A stretch of DNA of 64,000 nt from Luteimonas abyssi (GTDB taxonomy: Bacteria; Pseudomonadota; Gammaproteobacteria; Xanthomonadales; Xanthomonadaceae), in assembly GCF_001482195.1 (NCBI RefSeq), contig NZ_KQ759763.1:2097780-2161779 (forward strand). The letters are read 5' to 3'. Both the position numbers and the translations under genes were made by a program. The notes beneath the pieces were generated by a model. The model did no database searches and had not been told where the DNA came from. It saw only the letters and a program-made list of their open reading frames with translations. Each line of letters opens with the position of its first letter. The first letter of the stretch is position 1. Positions 1 to 9,374 of the stretch are shown piece by piece.

Positions 1-541
1 CCTGCTCCGGACTGGCGGTCTGCCCGGTCCCGATCGCCCAGACAGGCTCGTAAGCCACCACGGCATTGGCGAACGCCGCCGCGGTCACCAGGTCCAGCAC
101 CGGCCGCAATTGCGAGGCGATGGTGTCCTCGGTCCGCCCCGCTTCGCGCTGCTGCAGGGACTCGCCCACGCACAGGATCGGGCGCAGGCCCGCGTTGACC
201 GCGGCCAGGAACTTGCGCGCGATGTGTTCGCTGCTTTCGTTGTGGTACTGGCGGCGCTCCGAATGGCCGACCAGGCCGAAGCGCGCCCCGACATCGACCA
301 GCATCTTCGCCGACACCTCGCCGGTCCATGCGCCTTCCTGGTTGCAGCTCACGTCCTGGGCACCGAACGCGACCGGCTGCCCCTCGAAATCCTCGACCAG
401 ATCGCCCAGGTACGGCAGTGGCGGCAGGATCACCACCTCGACGCCCGCGGACGGCGCCTGCGCGATGCGGGACACCAGATCGGTGGCGAAGACGCGGCTG
501 CCGTGCAGCTTCCAGTTGCCGGCGACGATGCGTGGGCGCAT
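1..541 (-). CDS. tpiA: Triosephosphate isomerase (3' end outside window)
   Basis: Interconverts dihydroxyacetone phosphate and glyceraldehyde 3-phosphate in glycolysis and gluconeogenesis, in the cytoplasm. The first 180 codons are present, about 70% of the usual 250-residue protein. The substrate-binding N-terminus GNWKLHG (Asn and Lys), the catalytic His in GHSERR and the catalytic Glu in AYEPVWAIGTG are all visible. The start is the ATG at 539-541, which gives the normal MRPRIVAGNWK beginning. It is transcribed away from the SDR gene at 681, with 139 bases between the two starts. Only the C-terminal loop 7/8 region is missing, because of the window edge. Identification is certain. Confidence 0.97.
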   Translation of the reverse strand, partial: MRPRIVAGNWKLHGSRVFATDLVSRIAQAPSAGVEVVILPPLPYLGDLVEDFEGQPVAFGAQDVSCNQEGAWTGEVSAKMLVDVGARFGLVGHSERRQYHNESSEHIARKFLAAVNAGLRPILCVGESLQQREAGRTEDTIASQLRPVLDLVTAAAFANAVVAYEPVWAIGTGQTASPEQ

Positions 542-680
542 GGGATTCCTCGAAGAAGCGAAGCGGATGTCGATTCTAGGGGCTGCCAGCCGGCGCCGGT
601 AGGCCGCGTCCGTGGCGACGCCGGAAACGACCGCGTCGGGCGCGCTACCCTGCCCTGCACACTTCCGGGAGCGAAAGACG

Positions 681-1484
681 ATGGCGCACGAGGCCGCACA
701 GGGCGTCGCACTGGTCACCGGCGCATCCAGCGGCATCGGTGCCGCCATCGCCCGCGAGTATGCGCGACGCGGCGTACCGCTGGCGCTCACCGCGCGTCGC
801 GGGCAACGCCTGCAGGCGCTGGCCGCCGAACTGCAGGCCCAGGTCCCGGTGACGGTGATCGTCGCCGACCTCGCCGAGCCCGGCGCGCCGTCGGCGATCG
901 CCGACGCGCTGGAAGCGCGCGCCCTGCAGGTGCGCATCCTGGTCAACAATGCCGGCTATGGCGTGCCGGGGCGATACCCGGCCAGCGACTGGGCCACCCA
1001 TGCCGCCTTCGTCCAGGTGATGGTCGCCGCGGTCTCGGAGCTGACCTGGCGCCTGCTTCCCGCGATTCGCGCCAGCGGCACCGGCAGGATCCTCAACGTC
1101 GCCTCGTTCGCGGCGCTGATGCCGGCGGCGGACGGCCAGACGCTGTACGCGCCGGCCAAGGCATTCCTGGTGAAGTTCAGCGAGGCCCTGGCGCTGGAAA
1201 ACGCCGACGCCGGCGTACATGCCACGGCGCTGTGCCCCGGCTTCACCCGATCCGAGTTCCACGACGTCACCGGCACCCGCTCCCGGATGCGGGTACCGGC
1301 GCGGATGTGGCTGGACGCCGATGCCGTGGCCCGGTTCGGCATCGAGGCCTGCGAGCGCGGCCGGGTGCTGGCGATTCCGGGCTGGCGCTACCGCCTGCTG
1401 CACGGGCTGGCCAGACACCTGCCCCACCCGATGGCGCTCGGGCTGATGGCGCGCAACTCGCGCAAGGTGCGGCCGCTGGATTGA
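681..1484 (+). CDS. SDR family NAD(P)-dependent oxidoreductase
   Basis: A 267-residue classical short-chain dehydrogenase/reductase. The cofactor motif TGASSGIG lies near residue 15, the structural motif NNAGYG near residue 90, and the catalytic Tyr-x-x-x-Lys appears as YAPAK near residue 155. The substrate is not evident. The family reduces or oxidises ketones, sugars, lipids and many other compounds. An upstream in-frame ATG at 612 exists, but the ATG at 681 begins directly before the Rossmann strand and is the better start. It stands alone, divergent from tpiA, and is followed by a short hairpin and a repeat-rich gap. The fold and cofactor use are clear, but the pathway is unknown. Confidence 0.9.
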   Translation: MAHEAAQGVALVTGASSGIGAAIAREYARRGVPLALTARRGQRLQALAAELQAQVPVTVIVADLAEPGAPSAIADALEARALQVRILVNNAGYGVPGRYPASDWATHAAFVQVMVAAVSELTWRLLPAIRASGTGRILNVASFAALMPAADGQTLYAPAKAFLVKFSEALALENADAGVHATALCPGFTRSEFHDVTGTRSRMRVPARMWLDADAVARFGIEACERGRVLAIPGWRYRLLHGLARHLPHPMALGLMARNSRKVRPLD

Positions 1485-1505
1485 GTGGGTCCGGGGGCTG
1501 GAGCC

Positions 1506-1525
1506 GGGAGAAAGGGTCTTCTCCC
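1506..1525 (+). repeat. Short hairpin after the SDR gene
   Basis: Perfect 7-bp arms GGGAGAA (1506-1512) and TTCTCCC (1519-1525) lie 21 bases after the SDR stop codon. There is no T-tract, so an intrinsic terminator is doubtful. The GGGAGAAAGG core resembles the two tandem elements at 1806-1949, so this may be another member of that REP-like family. Confidence 0.45.
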
Positions 1526-1614
1526 CAACGCAGTGAGTCGGCTGCGAGAGGCCTCGCTTCGTTTCGCCACGCGGCGGCCCGATGGCAACGGCCCCCTGCA
1601 ATCCGCAAGCCGAT

Positions 1615-1718
1615 CCCCGCCGTGGCCGGTAGGCCGTTGCGCGAAACCAAGGAGGCCGCCGCCGCATGGCGGTGGCCGGGGGGACATTCGCGGCAAGGGC
1701 CTGCCGGCCACGGCGGGG
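1615..1718 (+). repeat. Long hairpin repeat, copy 1 of 3
   Basis: A 104-bp imperfect palindrome in the 469-base gap between the SDR gene and the oxygenase gene. The outer arms 1615-1635 and 1698-1718 are 21 nt each with one mismatch. An inner stem pairs 1654-1663 with 1668-1677 around the loop GCAT. Between the stems lie the family-conserved words GAAACCAAGGAGG (1643-1655) and GGGACATTCGC (1681-1691). The element is homologous over about 150 bp to 59078-59183 (opposite strand) and shares the core with 59257-59361. The rest of this gap holds the short hairpin and the tandem copies annotated separately. No gene is seen in it. Confidence 0.8.
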
Positions 1719-1805
1719 CCTGTCGGATCGCAGCGAAAAGGAGCGAAGCACGACACCCGACGGTTCCGCCATCAGGCGAGGCAGCGAACAGCGTCCTCAT
1801 CCGCC

Positions 1806-1861
1806 CCTTCAGGGCACCTTCTTCCACGGGCGGGAGAAAGGAGCCCGCCGCAGCATGCCGG
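1806..1861 (+). repeat. REP-like tandem element, copy 1
   Basis: A 56-bp unit repeated at 1894-1949, 88 bases downstream. Shared words are CCTTC at the start, CTTCTTCC, GGAGAAAGG, and GCATG near the end. Each copy can form a weak hairpin between CTTCTTCC and GGAGAAAG. The differences between copies are mostly A/G and C/T transitions. Confidence 0.6.
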
Positions 1862-1893
1862 TGGGACTGGCGAACGAAAACGCCCCTACCTGC

Positions 1894-1949
1894 CCTTCGG
1901 GACCCCTTCTTCCGCAGGCAGGAGAAAGGGGTTTGCTGCGGCATGTCGG
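1894..1949 (+). repeat. REP-like tandem element, copy 2
   Basis: Second copy of the 56-bp unit at 1806-1861. It ends four bases before the oxygenase stop codon (complement of 1954-1956), so it lies in that gene's 3' untranslated region. The arms CCCCTTCTTCC and GGAGAAAGGGG are nearly complementary. Confidence 0.6.
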
Positions 1950-1953
1950 AGAA

Positions 1954-2907
1954 CTAGCGCAGCTTGATCTCGCGCAGGCGCTCTTCCAGATAGCCCTGCG
2001 CGGTGATCGGCTCCGGGTAGCGGCTGGGGTTGTCCGCGGTCACCGTGGACGGCAGCACGTCGATCAGGAAATCCGGGTTCGGGTGCAGGAAGAACGGGAC
2101 CGAGTAACGCGGCTTGCGCGCCTCGTCGCCGGGCGGATTGGTGACCCGGTGCGTGGTCGACGGATACACATGGTTGGTCAGGCGCTGCAGCATGTCGCCG
2201 ATGTTGACCACGATGGTGTCCGCGTCCGAGGTGAACGGCACCCACTCACCCTTCTTCGACAGCACTTCCAGGCCCGCCGCGCTCGCGCCGACCAGCAGCG
2301 TGATCAGGTTGATGTCCTCGTGGGCGCCGGCGCGCACGTTGGGAATGTCGTCGGCGGTGATCGGCGGGGAGTGGATCGGGCGCAGGATCGAATTGCCCGA
2401 GTCGGTCTTGTCGGCGAAGTAGTCCTCCGGCAGGTCGATGTGCAACGCCAGCGCGGACAGGACGCTCGCACCGAGCCTGTCGAGCGTCCGGTAAAGCCCA
2501 TATCCGTGCTCGCGGAATCCGGGGACCTCGTCCGGCCACAGGTTCGGCGGCATCACGTCGCGGTACGCCGAATCGTCCGGAATTTCGCGGCCGATGTGCC
2601 AGAACTCCTTGAGATCGAAGTGCTTCGCGCCCTTGGCGGTCTCCACGCCGAACGCGGTATAGCCGCGCGCGCCGCCGCCGCCCGGCACGTGGTACTGCCG
2701 CTTGGTCGCTTCCGGCAGGGCGAAGAACGCCTTGAACACATCGTAGGCGCCGTCGATCTGCGCCTGCGCGATGCCATGACCGTTGATGCCGGCGAACCCC
2801 CACTCGCGGTAGGCGGCGCCGAGTTCGGCCACGAACGCGGCGCGGTCGCGGTCGTCGACCGGATCGGTGAACCGGCGGATATCGAGAGTCGGAATGCGGG
2901 CGCTCAT
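1954..2907 (-). CDS. Isopenicillin N synthase-like Fe(II) oxygenase
   Basis: A 317-residue member of the non-haem Fe(II)/2-oxoglutarate-dependent oxygenase superfamily (isopenicillin N synthase fold). The iron triad is visible: His and Asp in AHEDIN near residues 196-198, and His in STTHRV near residue 252. It is followed by the RYS motif (near 266) that binds the 2-oxoglutarate carboxylate. The N-terminal DIOX_N-type region runs to about residue 120. The substrate cannot be read from sequence. It starts 11 bases after the glmM stop on the same strand, so it is probably the last gene of the accD-glmM transcription unit. Nothing around it suggests beta-lactam synthesis, so it should not be called a true IPNS. 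Confidence 0.88.
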   Translation of the reverse strand: MSARIPTLDIRRFTDPVDDRDRAAFVAELGAAYREWGFAGINGHGIAQAQIDGAYDVFKAFFALPEATKRQYHVPGGGGARGYTAFGVETAKGAKHFDLKEFWHIGREIPDDSAYRDVMPPNLWPDEVPGFREHGYGLYRTLDRLGASVLSALALHIDLPEDYFADKTDSGNSILRPIHSPPITADDIPNVRAGAHEDINLITLLVGASAAGLEVLSKKGEWVPFTSDADTIVVNIGDMLQRLTNHVYPSTTHRVTNPPGDEARKPRYSVPFFLHPNPDFLIDVLPSTVTADNPSRYPEPITAQGYLEERLREIKLR

Positions 2908-2918
2908 GGCGAGTTCCT

Positions 2919-4264
2919 TCAGGCTGCGGCCGCGCGCACCGCGTCGGCCAAAGAGTCGAGGGTGGATTGCATCAGGCCGGCATCGTCGGCCTCGACGGTG
3001 ACGCGCACCACCGGCTCGGTGCCCGACGGACGCAGGAATGCACGCCCGTGGCCCTTGACCGTGGCCTGCGCCTGCGCCAGCGCGGCCTGCACGGCCGGCG
3101 CTTCGGCCGGCTTGGCGCCTGCGACGTAGCGCACGTTCACTGTCTTCTGCGGATAGCGCTTCAGGCCCTCCAGGGCCTGGGCCAGGCCGATGCCCCGCCG
3201 CTGCAGCACTTCCAGCACCTGCAATGCGCTGACGATGCCGTCGCCGGTGCTGGTGCGATCCAGGCACAGCAGGTGGCCCGAGGCCTCGCCGCCGAGCACG
3301 CCGCCGTGTTCGGTGAGCGCCTGATGCACGTAGCGATCGCCTACCTTGGCACGCAGGAACCCGATGCCGCGCTGTTCGAACGCCTGCTCCAGACCGTAAT
3401 TGGTCATCAACGTGCCGACCACCGGCCCCTGCAGGCGACCGCTGGCCTGCCAATCGAGCGCCAGGATGTAGAGCAGGTCGTCGCCGTCGACGACACGGCC
3501 GTCGGCGGTGACCAGCAGCACACGGTCGCCGTCGCCGTCGAACGCGATGCCGAGTTCCGCGCCCGTGGCCCGGACATGCGCGGCCAGGGTCTCCGGATGC
3601 GTGGACCCCACCCCGTCGTTGATGTTGACGCCGTTGGGCGCGGTACCGATGGCGTCCACGCGCGCGCCGAGTTCGCGCAGCACCAGCGGCCCGATCTGGT
3701 AGGTGGCACCGTTGGCGCAATCCATTGCGATCCGCATGCCGCGCAGGTCGAAACCTCGCGGCAGCGAGTTCTTGCACGCCTCCAGATAACGCCCCACCGC
3801 ATCGCGCGTGCGCACCGCCTTGCCGAGCTTGTCGGACTCGACGGTGCGGAACGGCGCGTCGAGCGCGGCCTCGATGGCCAGCTCGGTCGCATCGTCGAGC
3901 TTCTCGCCATCGGCCGAAAAGAACTTGATGCCGTTGTCGTGGTGCGGGTTGTGGGAGGCGGAGATGACGATGCCGCCATCGGCCCGCAGCGAACGGGTCA
4001 GGTGCGCGACGGCCGGTGTGGGCATCGGCCCCATCAGCTCGACGTCCACGCCCGCCGCGACCAGTCCGGCCTCCAGCGCGGCTTCGAACATGTAGTTCGA
4101 GATCCGGGTGTCCTTGCCGATCACCACGAACGGCTTGCGCCACGCGGCCTCGCCGGCACGCAGCGCATGGCCGTAGGCATTGCCAAGGCGCAGCACGAAA
4201 TCCGCCGAGATGGGGCCTTCGCCGACACGGCCACGGATGCCGTCGGTGCCGAAGTACCTGCGGC

Positions 4265-4268
<4 letters not shown>
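2919..4268 (-). CDS. glmM: Phosphoglucosamine mutase
   Basis: Converts glucosamine-6-phosphate to glucosamine-1-phosphate on the way to UDP-GlcNAc for peptidoglycan and LPS. The 449 residues match the family length. The N-terminus [11 protein letters not shown] is diagnostic, the phosphoserine lies in SASHNP near residue 102, and the metal loop DGDGD is present in the middle domain. The C-terminal phosphate-binding loop reads RPSGTEP. I use the GTG start at 4266-4268, because its GTGA overlaps the accD stop codon by four bases, a typical coupling, and the next residues begin the domain directly. Transcribed with accD upstream and the iron oxygenase downstream. Confidence 0.96.
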
Positions 4269-5143
<875 letters not shown>

Positions 5144-5302
5144 ATCGGTTCACTCCATCGTGGCCCGGGCGCCCTTGCGGATGCCGGGCCGGGACAAGAG
5201 CGCGATTCTATCAGGCCCGGGCCACGTGCAGGCCTGCCGCCTCACGCGCAAACCGTTGATTCGAAAGGGGGTCGGCCGTACGCCGGCGCATCGCGGGCGG
5301 GT

Positions 5303-6115
5303 TCAGGCCGCCGTGTTGTCGAGCCCGCTGCGCAGCGGCGACAGGAAGGCCGAGGCGCGCTCGACGGCCGCAGCCACGTCATCCGCCTCGGCCAACGCCG
5401 CCACCAGCGCGCTGCCGACCACCACGCCATCGGCGGATGCAGCCATCGCCGCAGCGCCCGCGGCGTCGCGGATGCCGAAGCCGGCGACCACCGGGACCGA
5501 TGCGCCTTCGCGGATCGTGCGCAGGCGCGCGCCGGCCGCGCCGGTGTCGAGACGGTCGGACGCGCCGGTGACGCCGGCGAAGCTGACGTAGTAGAGATAC
5601 CCCTGCGCATCGGCGAGCAAGCGCGCCAGGCGTGCGCTGTCGGTGGTGGGCGACGCCAACAGGATCAGCGCCACGCCGTGCGCGACGAAGGCCTCCCGGA
5701 ACTCGGCGGCCTCTTCCGGCGGCAGGTCGACCAGCAGGACGCCGTCCACGCCCGCGGCCGCGGCATCGGCGGCGAAGCGCGCCGCCCCACGAATCTCGAC
5801 TGGGTTCAGGTAGCCCATCAGCACCACCGGCGTGGCCGCGTCGTCGTCCCGGAAGGCGCGCACGCTCTCCAGCACGTGACGCAGGCCACCGCCGCGCGCC
5901 AGCGCGCGCTCGGAACTGCGCTGGATCGTCGGCCCGTCCGCCATCGGATCGGAGAACGGCACGCCGAGCTCGATCACGTCGGCACCGGCGGCGACCAGCG
6001 CATGCATCACCGGCACCGTCGCCTCCAGCGAAGGGTCGCCCGCGGTGATGAAAGGAATCAGCGCCTTGCGACCGGCGGCCTGGAGCGATGCGAAACGGGT
6101 CTCGATACGGTTCAT
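5303..6115 (-). CDS. trpA: Tryptophan synthase alpha subunit
   Basis: Cleaves indole-3-glycerol phosphate to indole and glyceraldehyde 3-phosphate. The indole passes to the beta subunit. It is 270 residues long. The catalytic Glu is in ELGVPFSDP (near residue 50), followed by the catalytic Asp of FSDPMADGP and the phosphate-binding Gly-rich C-terminal loop FGIRDA. The ATG at 6113-6115 overlaps the stop codon of a small upstream ORF as ATGA, so translation is coupled to that ORF rather than directly to trpB. It forms part of truA-trpF-trpB-orf-trpA. Confidence 0.97.
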   Translation of the reverse strand: MNRIETRFASLQAAGRKALIPFITAGDPSLEATVPVMHALVAAGADVIELGVPFSDPMADGPTIQRSSERALARGGGLRHVLESVRAFRDDDAATPVVLMGYLNPVEIRGAARFAADAAAAGVDGVLLVDLPPEEAAEFREAFVAHGVALILLASPTTDSARLARLLADAQGYLYYVSFAGVTGASDRLDTGAAGARLRTIREGASVPVVAGFGIRDAAGAAAMAASADGVVVGSALVAALAEADDVAAAVERASAFLSPLRSGLDNTAA

Positions 6116-6438
6116 TTTTTTCGTGTGTGCATAAAGTGGCGAAGCCGGGCCGCCAGCGGAAACCGCTCGGTCGGCGGCGGATCGAACGACGCGTTGGGCG
6201 CCGCATCGGGTGGAGGAGGATCGCTCCAGTCGCCGCCCCCGAGCAGATGACCGGGAAGCTCCGCCAGCGCGTCGTCGGGTGCGGCCACCTCGAAGATGTC
6301 CACGCAGCACCCGCAGCCGAGGTTGTCCGAACGATGCGACAGCTCCGCCTCCCAACGCGCGAACCATGCGTCGAGCCGCGCGCGGCCGTCGGGGTCGCGG
6401 TGGACATCGACGATGAGCGTGGCGCGCCGGTCCACCAT
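6112..6438 (-). CDS. Small Cys-containing protein between trpB and trpA
   Basis: A 108-residue ORF I do not recognise. It begins with MVDRRATLIVDVHRDP. It has a tight cysteine motif LGCGCCVDIFEV near residues 42-53, then a Pro/Asp-rich stretch GDWSDPPPPDAAP and a basic end. It starts five bases after the trpB stop and ends in an ATGA overlap with trpA, so it sits inside the tryptophan operon and is almost surely translated. The second half looks disordered. The Cys-x-Cys-Cys cluster could bind a metal or be redox-active, but nothing proves this. It has no predicted membrane segment. Confidence 0.78.
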   Translation of the reverse strand: MVDRRATLIVDVHRDPDGRARLDAWFARWEAELSHRSDNLGCGCCVDIFEVAAPDDALAELPGHLLGGGDWSDPPPPDAAPNASFDPPPTERFPLAARLRHFMHTRKK

Positions 6439-6443
6439 GCCGG

Positions 6444-7669
<1,226 letters not shown>

Positions 7670-7673
<4 letters not shown>

Positions 7674-8347
7674 TCCCCCTCCTCCTTCAGCTCCTTGCAA
7701 TCGGCGCGACGCACCTCTTCGACGAAGCGGCGCATCAGGTCGCCATCCTTCAGTCCCGGCGCGCTCTCGATGCCGCTGCTGACGTCCACGCCCCACGGCA
7801 AGGTGCCGTAGGCCGCATCGAAGGCGTTGTCCGGCGTCAGCCCTCCGGACACGAAGAACGGTGTCTCGATGCTGGGCCGCAACCGCTTCCAGTCGAAGGT
7901 ACGGCCCTCGCCCGGCGCCTCGCCCGCGCCGTGGCTGTCGAACAGGAATCCCGACGCACCCGCGTAGCGCACGCGCAACGCGATCAGGTCGACCACTCCG
8001 TCCCCGCTGCCGGCGCCCATCGCCACCGCCTTGATGTAGGGCAGCCCGAAACTGCGGCAGAACGCGTCTTCCTCGCCGCCGTGGAACTGCAGCAACGTCG
8101 GCCGCACCCGGCGCACCACGTCGCGCACCTCGTCGCCGTCGTTGTTGCGGAACACCGCCACCGGGCTCACCAGCGGCGACAACGCGGTCCGCATGGCGCG
8201 CGCCTCCTCCGGATCGATCCGGCGCGGACTGCCGTGCGCGAAGACGAAACCCACGGCATCGACGCCGAGCTCGCCGGCCAGACGGACGTCGCCGGGTCGG
8301 GTCATCCCGCAGAACTTGATGCGGGTACGGAACAGGGTGCGCTTCAC
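7670..8347 (-). CDS. trpF: Phosphoribosylanthranilate isomerase
   Basis: Isomerises N-(5-phosphoribosyl)anthranilate to the 1-carboxyphenylamino-deoxyribulose phosphate, the step before TrpC. It is a 225-residue TIM barrel. The catalytic Cys is in [11 protein letters not shown] near residue 13, and the C-terminal phosphate-binding segment reads [11 protein letters not shown] then [10 protein letters not shown]. The start is a GTG overlapping the truA stop (GTGA at 8344-8347). It is the first trp gene of the cluster. TrpC, TrpD and TrpE are not here. Confidence 0.96.
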
Positions 8348-9126
8348 TCGGTGACCTCGTCGGGCAGCCCCCAGTCGGGGGAGTACAGGGGACCGACGAA
8401 GACCAGGCCCGCCGATGGAGCGGTGGGACCGGCCAAGGTACGGTCGCGCGCGGCCAGCAGATCGGCGATCCAGTGCTCGGGCCGCTCGCCGGCGCCGACT
8501 TCCATCAGCGATCCGACGATGTTGCGCACCATATGATGCAGGAAAGCATTCGCCTGCACATCGATGGCGATGGCCTCGCCATCACGCGAGACCCGGATCC
8601 GCTGCAGATTGCGGCGCGCGTGCGGGGCCTGGCAGTGCACGGTGCGGAAACTGGTGAAATCCCGCTCCCCGACCAGCGCCTGCGCCGCGCGATCCATCGC
8701 CCCGTCGTCCAGGCGACGACGGGACCAGGCCAGATACTGGCGCTCCAGCGCGGGCCGGACGTCGCGATCGAGCAGACGGTAACGATACCGGCGGGCGTGC
8801 GCGCTGAAGCGCGCGTGGAAGGTCTCCGCCACCGGCACGCACCAGCGTATCGCGACCGACGGCGGCAACCGCCCGGTCGCGCCGAGCATCCAGCCGCGCG
8901 GATCGCGCACCACATCCGTCTCGAAATGCACGACCTGGCAGCGTCCGTGCACGCCGGCGTCGGTCCGGCCTGCGCACGCGGTCTCGACCGGCGCATCGGC
9001 GACGCTCGAAAGCGCTGCTTCGAGCGCCGCCTGAACGGTTGGCGGACCGGGCTCGCCGGGCTGGCTCAGGCGCTGCCAGCCCTGGAAGGACGAACCGTCG
9101 TACTCGACGCCGAGGGCGAAACGCAT
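8344..9126 (-). CDS. truA: tRNA pseudouridine(38-40) synthase
   Basis: Makes pseudouridine at positions 38-40 in the anticodon arm of many tRNAs. At 260 residues it has the usual length. The N-terminal signature [14 protein letters not shown] and the catalytic Asp in GRTDAGVHG (near residue 61) are clear, and [11 protein letters not shown] marks the C-terminal conserved box. It is the first gene of the truA-trpF-trpB-orf-trpA block. The 248 bases between it and fimV hold no recognisable feature. Confidence 0.97.
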   Translation of the reverse strand: MRFALGVEYDGSSFQGWQRLSQPGEPGPPTVQAALEAALSSVADAPVETACAGRTDAGVHGRCQVVHFETDVVRDPRGWMLGATGRLPPSVAIRWCVPVAETFHARFSAHARRYRYRLLDRDVRPALERQYLAWSRRRLDDGAMDRAAQALVGERDFTSFRTVHCQAPHARRNLQRIRVSRDGEAIAIDVQANAFLHHMVRNIVGSLMEVGAGERPEHWIADLLAARDRTLAGPTAPSAGLVFVGPLYSPDWGLPDEVTE

Positions 9127-9374
9127 GCAGATCTTCCGACAGCGGGGACCGGCATCCTAGGCCGAGGCGGCCCCCACGTCACCACGGCATTCCTAGCTTG
9201 CGCCCGTGCGCACGCGGTTTCGTCGGCGACCACGACCTGCCGCCGCATCGGCGAGCACCCCGCACCGGCGGGTGCCCGCGGGGCATGCGCATCAGATCCG
9301 CGGCACGTCGAGTCCACCCGAACGCGGCCGGCTCGACTCGGCCGATCCAAGCCGACCGGTTCAACCCGGCCCGT

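Noticed and set aside
110-1957. 615-codon open frame on the plus strand over tpiA and the SDR gene
   Set aside because: It is antisense or out of frame to two well-supported genes and has an Arg/Pro-rich composition typical of shadow frames in high-GC DNA.
5144-5302. Possible attenuator or riboswitch between trpA and accD
   Set aside because: No leader peptide with Trp codons and no aptamer-like fold could be read.
9127-9374. Degenerate repeats between truA and fimV
   Set aside because: Short CGGC/GACC-like words without a clear unit or pairing.
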